Source: CAYOXX01 sp964408025
GTDB taxonomy: Bacteria; Acidobacteriota; DATKUA01
Direction: 5' to 3'
Assembly: GCA_964408025.1 (NCBI GenBank)
Contig: CAYOXX010000063.1
Location: forward strand, 1-18,591
Length of the DNA stretch: 18,591 nt
The translations under genes and the position numbers were made by a program. How positions within the stretch are numbered: position 1 is the stretch's first letter; the number at the start of each line of letters is the position of its first letter. The notes beneath the pieces were generated by a model. It did not search any database, was not told the DNA's origin, and was given only the letters and a program-made list of their open reading frames with translations. Shown piece after piece: positions 1 through 7,440 of this stretch.

Positions 1-1494
1 CCGAATGCGGAGTACGAGGCCATCGCAACCGGGCTCCCGGCCGGCCCCGGGGCCGCCGTCGGCCAGGCGGTTTTCAGCGCCGCAACCGCAGAAGCCTGGG
101 CCGACGAAAACAAAAAAGTAATTCTTGTACGCAATGAGACGACGCCCGATGACATCGGCGGCATGAGCGCCAGCCAGGGTATCCTCACAGCCCACGGCGG
201 CATGACCAGCCACGCGGCCTTAGTGGCCCGCGGCATGGGCAAGATCTGCATCGTCGGCTGCGGCGACCTGCAGATAGATTTCAGGAAGCGCGAAGCGACC
301 ATCGGCGAGCACACTATCAAGGAAGGCGACACGATCACGCTGGCCGTCGGCAACAAGGGCGAAGTGATCCTGGGCGAGCTGCCGCTGGTACCGCCGCAGT
401 TCACCGGCGACTTCGGCCGCATCCTGGAGTTGGCCGACAGGCATCGACGCCTCAAGGTCCGCGCCAACGCCGACACGCCCGGCGACGCCACGCAGGCGCG
501 CGAGTTCGGCGCCGAGGGCATCGGCCTCTGCCGCACGGAGCACATGTTTTTCGGGGAGCGCATCCCAAAGATGCTCAAAATGATCCTGGCCAGCGACGAA
601 AGGTCGCGCCAGGCCGCCCTCTCCGAACTGCTGCCGCTTCAGCAAAAGGATTTCGAAGGCATCTTCGAAGCCATGGACAGCCTGCCCGTCACTATCCGCC
701 TCCTCGATCCCCCTCTGCATGAGTTTCTGCCTCAGCAAGACAAAGAGATCAGGGAGCTGGCCAAACAGATCGGTATCACTTTCGATCGGTTCAAAACGAA
801 GGTGGGTAATCTACGCGAGGTCAATCCGATGCTTGGACACCGGGGATGCCGCCTCAGCATATCCTACCCGAGAATCGCCGAGACGCAGGTCGCGGCCATC
901 ATCGGCGCCGCCTGCGAATGCAAGAAGCGAGATATAAACGCCATCCCCGAGATCATGGTGCCGCTGATCGGCCACGTCAACGAACTGCATTTCTTGAAAG
1001 ATATCATTCAGCGTGTCGCCGAACGCGTAATGAACAGGCACAGGGTTCATATCGATTACACAATCGGGACCATGATTGAGATCCCTCGCGCCGCCTTGAC
1101 AGCCGACGAGATTGCCCGCGAGGCGGAGTTCTTCTCGTTCGGCACTAACGATTTGACTCAGATGGCCTTCGGCTTCAGCCGCGACGACATCGGCTCCTTC
1201 CTGCCGGACTACCTTGAGAAGGAGATTCTGCCGAAAGATCCGTTCCAGACGCTCGACCAGGATGGCATAGGGCTGCTCGTAGAGATGGCATGCAGCAAGG
1301 GACGTAAATCCCGACCGAGAATCAAGCTGGGCATCTGCGGCGAGCACGGCGGCGACCCCGACTCGATCGACTTCTGCCACCGCGTCGGCCTCGACTACAT
1401 ATCCTGCAGCCCCTTCCGCGTGCCGATAGCGCGCCTGGCTGCTGCCCAAGCAGCCATACGCGAAAAGGGCGTGACGGAATACGACACCAGGTAG
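1..1494 (+). CDS. ppdK: Pyruvate, phosphate dikinase, C-terminal part (5' end outside window)
   Basis: Catalyses reversible interconversion of pyruvate, ATP and phosphate with PEP, AMP and pyrophosphate in the cytoplasm, linking glycolysis and gluconeogenesis. The frame is open from base 1, giving 497 visible residues, just over half of a usual protein of roughly 900. The swivelling phosphohistidine domain is present: the GGMTSHAA motif has its catalytic His at nt 211-213, preceded by the Thr that regulatory kinases modify in this family. The PEP/pyruvate-binding TIM barrel follows, with RTEHMFF, LGHRGCR, GTMIEIPRAAL, FFSFGTNDLTQM and the CGEHGG motif carrying the catalytic Cys at nt 1336-1338. 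Enzyme I of the PTS and PEP synthase share this fold, but TSHAA together with the LDPPLHEFLP segment fits PPDK best. The ATG at 163 is internal, because homology continues upstream of it. The N-terminal ATP-grasp domain lies outside the window. Confidence 0.95.
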   Translation, partial: PNAEYEAIATGLPAGPGAAVGQAVFSAATAEAWADENKKVILVRNETTPDDIGGMSASQGILTAHGGMTSHAALVARGMGKICIVGCGDLQIDFRKREATIGEHTIKEGDTITLAVGNKGEVILGELPLVPPQFTGDFGRILELADRHRRLKVRANADTPGDATQAREFGAEGIGLCRTEHMFFGERIPKMLKMILASDERSRQAALSELLPLQQKDFEGIFEAMDSLPVTIRLLDPPLHEFLPQQDKEIRELAKQIGITFDRFKTKVGNLREVNPMLGHRGCRLSISYPRIAETQVAAIIGAACECKKRDINAIPEIMVPLIGHVNELHFLKDIIQRVAERVMNRHRVHIDYTIGTMIEIPRAALTADEIAREAEFFSFGTNDLTQMAFGFSRDDIGSFLPDYLEKEILPKDPFQTLDQDGIGLLVEMACSKGRKSRPRIKLGICGEHGGDPDSIDFCHRVGLDYISCSPFRVPIARLAAAQAAIREKGVTEYDTR

Positions 1495-1556
1495 GAGAGC
1501 TGCCCTTGTGGGTGCCGCCGCCCGACCGCGGTGCGCAAACAACCCGCTGGGGGCTT

Positions 1557-1583
1557 GCCGCGCAGAGCCTGCGGCGGTATTTT
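1557..1583 (+). terminator. Possible weak Rho-independent terminator after ppdK
   Basis: GCCGC (1557-1561) can pair with GCGGC (1571-1575) around a 9-nt loop, and TATTTT follows at 1578-1583. An alternative 5-bp stem (CGCAG with CTGCG) is also possible. The short stem and interrupted T run make this tentative. Transcription may continue into the cupin gene 156 bp downstream of ppdK. Confidence 0.3.
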
Positions 1584-1650
1584 CACTCTGGCCTCGGCAT
1601 CTCCAAGGCCTTCAAGCGACCGTTAAATACAGTACACAGGGAGGATTAAG

Positions 1651-2013
1651 ATGTTGGAGAAAGTGAACCTGGCGGAGAAGCTGGCACTCTTCGACGACCA
1701 CTTCAACCCCAAGATCGTGGGCGAACTCAACGATTCTTACATCAAGCTGTCGAAGTTCAAGGGGGAGTTCGTCATGCACAGCCACGAGGCAGAGGACGAG
1801 TTATTTCTGGTGCTCAAAGGAAAAATGCTGATGAAACTTCAGGACCGAGAGATCGAGGTTAGCGAAGGCGAGTTGATCATCATCCCGAAAGGGGTCGAAC
1901 ACTGCCCGGATGCCGAAGACGAGGTTCACCTGATGTTGGTGGAGCCGAAGACAACTCTTAACACCGGCAACGTCAGAAGCGAGCTGACTGTAGGCAAATT
2001 AGAGCGGATTTGA
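1651..2013 (+). CDS. Small single-domain cupin protein
   Basis: A 120-residue protein that is one cupin beta-barrel. Cupin motif 1 is seen as G-EFVM-HSH-EAED-E followed by LFLVLKG, and motif 2 as GELIIIPKGVEH. These supply the three His and one Glu that normally bind a metal ion. There is no signal peptide or extra domain, so it is probably cytoplasmic. The start is supported by a strong ribosome binding site, AGGGAGG at 1638-1644, 6 nt before ATG. Stand-alone cupins of this size include sugar isomerases, dioxygenases, small-molecule sensors and proteins of unknown role, and the sequence does not settle the substrate. It lies downstream of ppdK on the same strand and converges with the wecE-like gene. 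Confidence 0.9.
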   Translation: MLEKVNLAEKLALFDDHFNPKIVGELNDSYIKLSKFKGEFVMHSHEAEDELFLVLKGKMLMKLQDREIEVSEGELIIIPKGVEHCPDAEDEVHLMLVEPKTTLNTGNVRSELTVGKLERI

Positions 2014-2016
2014 GGC

Positions 2017-2031
2017 CAGGTTAAAAACCTG
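2017..2031. repeat. Short perfect hairpin between convergent genes
   Basis: CAGGTT (2017-2022) and AACCTG (2026-2031) form a perfect 6-bp inverted repeat around AAA. It lies in the 44-bp gap between the convergent cupin and wecE-like genes, so it could help end transcription from either side. It has no clear T tract on the plus strand. Confidence 0.35.
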
Positions 2032-2057
2032 TTCCGAAGCCTGTCAATATTGACCGC

Positions 2058-3227
2058 CTAGTCCCAAGTAAAATCGACGATTGCTTCGACTACACTCGCC
2101 TGATCCTCCTCCGTCAGATCGTTGAAAAAGGGTAATCGCAGCAGGCGGTCGCTGATCTCTTCGGTCAGCGGGCAATCCCCTTTTCTGCCGCCGAAGCGCT
2201 TTCCCATTTCCGATAAGTGCAGCGGCAGGTAATGGAATACGCTGAGGATGCTCCGGGCGAGTAGGTGCTTTATCAAGGCTTGGCGCGTCCGCAGCGAGGG
2301 CAAAAGGATGTAGAACATGTGGTACGGTTGCTCGCAGTGCGGGGGCACCTGAGGAAGTCGCACGCCGCGCTCTGCCGCCCAGCCGTCCAGGTGCCGGCGG
2401 TAGTATTCCCAGATCCTCTTCCGCTTCTCCTGGATCGTGTTCCCGGCCTCGAGCTGCGCGCACAGGAAAGCAGCGAGCAGGTCGGAGGGCAGGAAGCTGG
2501 ACCCCAGGTCGATCCACGTGTATTTATCCACTTCTCCGCGGAAGAAGCGGCTGCGGTCGGTGCCCTTTTCCCTGATGATTTCAGCGCGCGCTATGTAATC
2601 GGGATCGTTAATGAGTAATGCGCCGCCCTCGCCGCAGATGACCCCCTTGGTTTCGTGGAAGCTCTGGGCGGCGAGGCAGCCGAAGGTGCCGAGGTGCTTC
2701 CCCCGGTATTTCCCGAAGAGGCCGAGAGCGTTGTCCTCGACCACGGCGATCCCGTGCCGCCCTGCTATCTCCAAAATCGTATCCATCTCGCAACCGACGC
2801 CCGCGTAATGCACCGGTACTATGGCCCTGGTCCGCGGCGTGATGAGCCGCTCGAGCTGAGTCTCGTCCATATTCAGCGTGTCCCGCCGGATATCGATGAA
2901 GAGCGGCCTCGCGCCGCGGAGCACGAAGGCGTTGACGGTCGAGACGTATGCAAACGAGGGGACGATCACCTCGTCGCCCAGCTGTAAATCCAGGAGCATG
3001 GCGGCCATCTCGAGGGCGTGGGTACAGGAGGTGACCAGCAGGGCTTTATGGCAACTCAGGACCTCCTCGAGAATCGCCTGACACCTTTTCGTGAACGGAC
3101 CGTCGCCGGATATATGACCGTTGGCGATTGCCTCGGATATGTAATCGAGCTCGCTGCCGGCGAAGGAAGGCCTGTTGAAAGGGATTCGGTGCCGTTTCAT
3201 GTTTTGCGACCGCTTGTTTCTGTTCAT
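2058..3227 (-). CDS. wecE: WecE-like PLP aminotransferase (dTDP-4-amino-4,6-dideoxyhexose synthesis)
   Basis: A member of the DegT/DnrJ/EryC1/StrS family, 389 residues from the chosen ATG. It is predicted to transaminate dTDP-4-keto-6-deoxyglucose at C4 using PLP. It matches the remembered E. coli WecE along its length: IPFNRPSFAGSELDYI, SCTHALEMAAMLLD, VPVHYAGVGCEMDTI, the Schiff-base lysine in SFHETKG (K194, nt 2646-2648), IIREKGTDRSRFFRG and the DLGSS segment. The PLP-contact motif, usually ED followed by AAQ or NAH, reads EDNAL, so L168 replaces the expected Gln or His. Starts at ATG 3227, ATG 3200 or GTG 3266 are all open with no good ribosome binding site; WecE itself begins close to the ATG at 3200. 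It is the last gene of a same-strand trio with a GT2 and a WecD-like acetyltransferase, 146 bp after the GT2 stop. Confidence 0.9.
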   Translation of the reverse strand: MNRNKRSQNMKRHRIPFNRPSFAGSELDYISEAIANGHISGDGPFTKRCQAILEEVLSCHKALLVTSCTHALEMAAMLLDLQLGDEVIVPSFAYVSTVNAFVLRGARPLFIDIRRDTLNMDETQLERLITPRTRAIVPVHYAGVGCEMDTILEIAGRHGIAVVEDNALGLFGKYRGKHLGTFGCLAAQSFHETKGVICGEGGALLINDPDYIARAEIIREKGTDRSRFFRGEVDKYTWIDLGSSFLPSDLLAAFLCAQLEAGNTIQEKRKRIWEYYRRHLDGWAAERGVRLPQVPPHCEQPYHMFYILLPSLRTRQALIKHLLARSILSVFHYLPLHLSEMGKRFGGRKGDCPLTEEISDRLLRLPFFNDLTEEDQASVVEAIVDFTWD

Positions 3228-3373
3228 TATTTTATCTTGTTTCCGGGGCTGCTTTTCAGCTTGCACTCGGGGAAACCGCTCCCGGCTTATCTCCGACGAT
3301 GGCCGCCATCGCCCGTACCTCCGTCACCTCCCGCACCTTCGAGCCCTCTCCGGAATGAGCATTCATCTGCTGG

Positions 3374-4324
3374 TCAGGTTGCCCCCGTGGTATTCCGGTC
3401 CGGACTCTCATCCGCGCGGGAGCGGACAACGTATGGTGGCTTCTCCATCGTCCGGAAGTGAATACGGGCCAGGTACTCCCCGATGATGCCGATGACGAAG
3501 AAGAGGGCCCCGAAGAATATGGCGATGACGGAACCGAGGAACGGGAATCCGGGGACGCTTCCGCCCTCGATGAAATACCGACCTAGAATGTAACAAAATA
3601 CACCGAGCCCGAACAGCGTGAAGAACATCCCCAGGAGGCTCGCCAGCCGTAGCGGCAGGACGCTGTAGCCGGTAATTATATTGAAGGCGAGCGAGAAGAG
3701 CTTGGAGAGAGTGTAGTTGGATGCTCCGGAAGCCCGGTCTTCGTGTCGGACCGGAACGGATCCGAAGCGCGTGGTTCCCCAGGAGAGCAGCACGTCGATG
3801 GAGACATACGGATTGTTGAAGTCCGCGAACGCTTCACGCACCTCGGAACGGAAGGCCCGAAAGGCGCTCGTGCTGCCGGCGATTTTTATTCCCATTGAGA
3901 ATCGCAGGACAACCTTGAGAAAGAAGGACAGTATATTCCGCCAGAACCTGTGCTTCCTCTCTTGAGGCGCGCCGTAGATTACGTCGAAACCCTCTTCCAG
4001 CTCGCGAAGCAGAAGTGGGACCTCTTCCGGCGGGTGCTGGAGATCGTCGTCCATGGTGACAATGACCTCGTAGCGCGCCGCCCGGATGCCGCAGAGCAGG
4101 GCGTTGTGCTGGCCGTAGTTGCGCATCAGGTCGATGCCGCGCACCCACTCTTGCCGGCTCGCCAGGTCTTGAACCGCGTGCCAGCTCTGGTCGCTGCTGC
4201 CGTCGTTCACCAGGATCAGTTCGAATTCGTCGGCCACCGATTTTAGAATAGATTCCAGTCGCTGAACCAGTTCCGGCAGGGACGCCTCGCTGTTGTAGAC
4301 TGGCACGACAACGGAAACATTCAT
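3374..4324 (-). CDS. Family 2 glycosyltransferase with C-terminal membrane anchor (ArnC/GtrB/DPM1-like)
   Basis: A 316-residue membrane glycosyltransferase. The GT-A domain starts at once (VSVVVPVYNSE) and contains VNDGSSD, NYGQHNALLCG and the metal/nucleotide-binding DDD at residues 92-94 in MDDDLQHPPEE. Two hydrophobic segments follow at about 221-250 and 261-285, then a basic cytosolic tail. In this family the usual reaction is transfer of a sugar from a nucleotide donor to undecaprenyl or dolichyl phosphate on the cytoplasmic face. The ATG at 4324 is preferred over an upstream TTG (4357) because GGAGAAGG lies 8 nt before it and the domain begins there. It sits 56 bp after the acetyltransferase stop and is probably co-transcribed with it. 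The likely donor is the N-acetylated 4-amino sugar made by its neighbours; this is inferred from context only. Confidence 0.9.
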   Translation of the reverse strand: MNVSVVVPVYNSEASLPELVQRLESILKSVADEFELILVNDGSSDQSWHAVQDLASRQEWVRGIDLMRNYGQHNALLCGIRAARYEVIVTMDDDLQHPPEEVPLLLRELEEGFDVIYGAPQERKHRFWRNILSFFLKVVLRFSMGIKIAGSTSAFRAFRSEVREAFADFNNPYVSIDVLLSWGTTRFGSVPVRHEDRASGASNYTLSKLFSLAFNIITGYSVLPLRLASLLGMFFTLFGLGVFCYILGRYFIEGGSVPGFPFLGSVIAIFFGALFFVIGIIGEYLARIHFRTMEKPPYVVRSRADESPDRNTTGAT

Positions 4325-4380
4325 GGCGCTAACCTTCTCCAGTCCGCTCCAGAGCAATCGGAGAGCTAATCTAAGCTAGA

Positions 4381-5133
4381 TTATATATCGAACCATTTGT
4401 GATACCAGATCTGAACATCGTGGATCAAGAAGCCGCAGCGCTGGTCCAGTCGGAGTGTGGCGACGTTCCGTCCTTGAGTGACGGCGTAAACTTCGAAAAT
4501 GCCACGCTCTGAAAACCAAGCACGTGCGCTGTAATTGAGAGCCTGTCCGATTCCCCTTCCCCTTACTTCCTCACTCACAGCGGTCAGACAGAGAATACCG
4601 ACGCCGGGCTCGACATCCATGCGGCACAGAATGAAGCCGACGGACGATCCGTCCAGCTCCGCAACCAGCACAGCATCGGCGTCGCTGTCAAGGCTGCGCC
4701 GTACCCACTTTTCGTATAGCGAATCGACTAGATGCCTGGGGAAATTCTGATCGAAATAGAAACGTGTATCGTAAAAGCTGCTGCGGGCGAGCCGCAGCAA
4801 AAAGCTTTCGTCCCGCGAGCGTGCGGGCCGAATTGTGACCTCGCTGCAATGACGCTGCCCAGTACTATTCGTATCTTTAGAAAACTTTCGATAAAACGTG
4901 ACGCGGATATCAACCATCCGGAAGCCATTGTCTTCAGCCAGCCTGGTGGTTTCTGGGTCGTCGGCGCGGCTGAGGAAGTAGAGACAGCGCACTTTCTCCT
5001 CGCGGCACCAGGCGTCGATGTTCCGAGTCAATTCCTCCGTCAGGCTATCCCCTCGAATCCTGGCGACGCGGAAGCCGAAGAAGTCCGAATCCCACTCGAG
5101 AATCGCGCACGGGTCTCGTTTCGCGCTCGACAT
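4381..5133 (-). CDS. wecD: GNAT-family N-acetyltransferase, WecD-like
   Basis: A 250-residue protein whose layout resembles WecD, the dTDP-fucosamine (dTDP-Fuc4N) acetyltransferase. The N-terminal part opens with LEWDSDFFGF, typical of that group. A GNAT domain covers about 99-250, and the acetyl-CoA pyrophosphate loop is RGRGIG at 191-196. It is predicted to transfer acetyl from acetyl-CoA to the 4-amino group of the sugar nucleotide made by the WecE-like enzyme. The open frame extends to 5286, but the ATG at 5133 is preferred: AGGAG at 5143-5147 is 9 nt upstream and WecD homology begins just inside. It is the first gene of the minus-strand trio and diverges from the PPC-repeat gene. Substrate assignment leans on context, because GNAT proteins are diverse. 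Confidence 0.82.
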   Translation of the reverse strand: MSSAKRDPCAILEWDSDFFGFRVARIRGDSLTEELTRNIDAWCREEKVRCLYFLSRADDPETTRLAEDNGFRMVDIRVTFYRKFSKDTNSTGQRHCSEVTIRPARSRDESFLLRLARSSFYDTRFYFDQNFPRHLVDSLYEKWVRRSLDSDADAVLVAELDGSSVGFILCRMDVEPGVGILCLTAVSEEVRGRGIGQALNYSARAWFSERGIFEVYAVTQGRNVATLRLDQRCGFLIHDVQIWYHKWFDI

Positions 5134-5506
5134 CTTCCAATACTCCTTTCGGTCCGGTAGACGCACTCGGATTAGACCGTCTGTTCCTTCAGAGATGGGA
5201 GCACGCGGGAGCAGATTAGTAGCCTGCTTTCCCGAAGGCAAACGTTTATTTCCGTGGCCTTCGGCAAGACCCACGGCGTGGCACAAGCGATAATTCCGGG
5301 GGAAACGCGGCTTTTTGCAGCATGTGGAACTTCAGCCTCCGGCCGGTTTCTAATGTAGCGGGCCCGTGTAGTAGGGTGAAGCGGCCGTCGCGATGGAATC
5401 CTCTCTTTTGCGCGAGGTCGGTGGCTGCGCTAAGATATCGCCGTCCGGTCTCTTGGTATACGGGCGCGCGTTTGCCTTTTTTGATCAGATCCTTTGGAGG
5501 CTATCG
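5134..5506. other. 373-bp divergent intergenic region
   Basis: This stretch separates the minus-strand wecD-like gene from the plus-strand PPC-repeat gene, so it should hold promoters for both. I see no convincing gene in it. For the plus strand, TTGCGC (5408-5413) and TAAGAT (5431-5436) are 17 bp apart, a weak sigma70-like match. For the minus strand nothing clear stands out. It contains an 8-bp inverted repeat, listed separately. Confidence 0.5.
5232..5264. repeat. 8-bp perfect inverted repeat upstream of wecD-like gene
   Basis: CCGAAGGC (5232-5239) and GCCTTCGG (5257-5264) are exact inverted copies separated by 17 nt. Neither arm is followed by a T tract, so this does not look like a terminator. 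It lies about 100 bp upstream of the wecD-like start and could be an operator or an RNA hairpin. Confidence 0.4.
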
Positions 5507-7282
5507 ATGGACAGGCGAAATAGGTTTTCGGTCATCTCCCGTGCGGTGCGACGGCTTGTTCTCGCCGCTGCCGTCTTGACGGTGGTTGTCGCCGGCCTCG
5601 GGGCGGAGAGAGCTACCGCCCAGGACTGCGCCGGTGCCGCCTACGCGCCGATCGGCAGTCCCGTCCAGGGTGTCGTCCGGGGCGAGATGGCGCGGTATTT
5701 CATGTTCGAGGTGACGGAAACGGGTTGGTTCCGGATCTTCACCTCCGGGACTGCCGATACCATCGGCGTCCTGCTCGACGGCGACTGCCGGCCGCTGGTC
5801 GAGGACGACGACAGCGGCGAGGGAGTAAATTTCAGTGTTGAGCGGCAGCTTTCCGAGGGGACCTATTTCGTCTCCGTACGCGGCTTCGACGAGGAGAGCG
5901 AAGGTCCGTTCACGCTTATGATTCAACCTACCGAGGGCGAGACCGGCGGCTGCGCCGAGGCCGCCGACGCGGACCCGCTGCGCGGCGTCAGCGGGACGCT
6001 CGATGGCAGGACGCCGCAGTTCTACCGCTTTGTAGTCGACCAGGCCGCCCGTTACCGCATATACGCCTCCAGCGGCGCCGACACGGTGGGGACTCTCTAC
6101 GGGCCGGACTGCGACGAGATCGCCGAGGACGACGACAGCGGAGATGACATGGACTTCCGCATCGACCACTCGCTGGCTCCCGGGACCTACTACGTCTCCG
6201 TACAGGGCTACGACGACTCCGCACAGGGGGACTACTACCTGCAGTTCGAAATCCTGGGCAGCGCCGACGAGTGCGCCAGCGCGCCGGTGCTCGAGGTCGG
6301 CTTCGCAGGCTCGCAATCGATGACGGACGGGGCGCGCGAGTACTTCGCCTTCGTGGTCGACGAGCCGGGCACCTACGTCGTCACCACCTTCGGCGAACTG
6401 GATACGGTCGGCATCCTGCTGGACGAGAACTGCGGCGAGATGGAGGAGAACGACGACGGCGGCCGCGACGTCAACTTCCTCATCCGGCGGAACCTCGAGC
6501 CCGGTACCTACTACGTAGCGGTTGAGGGCTACGACGACATGGAGAGCGGCTACTACGAGCTCCTGATCACGCTCGAGTCGGGCGGCAGCTCCGAGTGCCA
6601 GGGAGCGCAGATGGTGGCGCTGGGCGAAACGGTGTACGGCTCGGTGGTGGGAACCTCGCCCTACTTTTACCGCTTCGACGTCGCGCAGTCGGGCCGCTAC
6701 CGCGTCTTCAGCAGCGGCGACGCCGACACGATGGGGTCACTCTATAACAGCGACTGCGCCGAGATCACCTCCGACGACGACGGCGGCAGCGACCTCAACT
6801 TCAGGATCACGCGACAGCTGGCGGCCGGAACCTACTACGTTTCAGTGCGCGGCTACGACGAGGAGACATACGGCGACTACACGCTCGAGATCGCCCCCTT
6901 CGCGGTGCAGGAGACCGATCCGCAGGTGAGCACCGAGGCGGAGGGCGAACCGGAGGCTGCGCTGCGCCGCACCGCCGAGCAGTATTTCCAGGCTATGCGC
7001 GCCTTCGACAGCGAGCGAGTGGCCTCGATGCTTACCAGCAGCGCCAGCTCGTCGTACATGAGCTGGATCGACGCCGTCGAGAACGATCCGCTTCGCCTGG
7101 AGGCCGAGAGGGAACGGGCGGCCGGTCTGACGTGGGAGATCGTCAGGATCGCTATCCGCTCGACAGGCAACGAGGCCGTCGTGGCCACGCGCGTGACTGT
7201 CGGCGGTGACCAGCGCTCGATGATCATGATCTGGCGCCTCGAGGGCGAGAACTGGAGACTGGCCGAAACCCGCGCACGCTAG
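5507..7282 (+). CDS. Secreted protein with four PPC-type repeats and a C-terminal NTF2-like domain
   Basis: A 591-residue exported protein. A signal peptide with basic start and hydrophobic core precedes a likely cleavage after ATA, near residue 38. Four tandem beta-sandwich repeats follow at about 40-147, 148-254, 255-362 and 363-465. Each has an initial Cys, a second Cys exactly 53 residues later (C41/C94, C149/C202, C256/C309, C364/C417), an acidic motif such as EDDDSG or SDDDGG, then GTYYVSV-x-GYD. These features resemble bacterial pre-peptidase C-terminal (PPC) domains. Residues about 485-591 resemble an NTF2/SnoaL-like fold (AEQYFQAMRAFD near the start, WRLEGENWRLAE at the end). No protease domain is present. 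The ATG at 5507 has GGAGG at 5496-5500, and an upstream in-frame ATG (5393) lacks one. The ligand is unknown; the repeats may bind calcium or carbohydrate. Confidence 0.88.
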   Translation: MDRRNRFSVISRAVRRLVLAAAVLTVVVAGLGAERATAQDCAGAAYAPIGSPVQGVVRGEMARYFMFEVTETGWFRIFTSGTADTIGVLLDGDCRPLVEDDDSGEGVNFSVERQLSEGTYFVSVRGFDEESEGPFTLMIQPTEGETGGCAEAADADPLRGVSGTLDGRTPQFYRFVVDQAARYRIYASSGADTVGTLYGPDCDEIAEDDDSGDDMDFRIDHSLAPGTYYVSVQGYDDSAQGDYYLQFEILGSADECASAPVLEVGFAGSQSMTDGAREYFAFVVDEPGTYVVTTFGELDTVGILLDENCGEMEENDDGGRDVNFLIRRNLEPGTYYVAVEGYDDMESGYYELLITLESGGSSECQGAQMVALGETVYGSVVGTSPYFYRFDVAQSGRYRVFSSGDADTMGSLYNSDCAEITSDDDGGSDLNFRITRQLAAGTYYVSVRGYDEETYGDYTLEIAPFAVQETDPQVSTEAEGEPEAALRRTAEQYFQAMRAFDSERVASMLTSSASSSYMSWIDAVENDPLRLEAERERAAGLTWEIVRIAIRSTGNEAVVATRVTVGGDQRSMIMIWRLEGENWRLAETRAR

Positions 7283-7361
7283 GAGTCCTTCGCGCCTCGG
7301 TATCCACACCTCGAGAAACTGGGTGCCTGTTGCGGTTGGCCGGAGTCCGGAAGAAACAGGG

Positions 7362-7380
7362 AGCGGAGTAGCCGCTTTTT
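7362..7380 (+). terminator. Candidate Rho-independent terminator after the PPC-repeat gene
   Basis: AGCGG (7362-7366) pairs with CCGCT (7372-7376) around a 5-nt loop, and a five-T run (7376-7380) follows directly. It sits 80 bp after the PPC-repeat stop and before the convergent ggt gene. The stem is short but the placement is right. Confidence 0.5.
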
Positions 7381-7440
7381 CTAATTCAATAGCGAATTGT
7401 CGTTCAGGGTCGGCTCGGTGAGTGCTCTGCCTGTCCGAGC

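Noticed and set aside
811..1542. 243-codon minus-strand open frame opposite ppdK
   Set aside because: Lies over clear PPDK catalytic motifs on the other strand and has no family resemblance.
5501..6316. Long minus-strand open frame opposite the PPC-repeat gene
   Set aside because: It is the complement of a GC-rich repeat protein, resembles no family, and has no ribosome binding site. The plus-strand gene has a signal peptide and repeat structure.
7413..7440. GCTCGG / CCGAGC inverted repeat as a terminator for ggt
   Set aside because: The stem is 6 bp with a 16-nt loop and no T tract on either strand.
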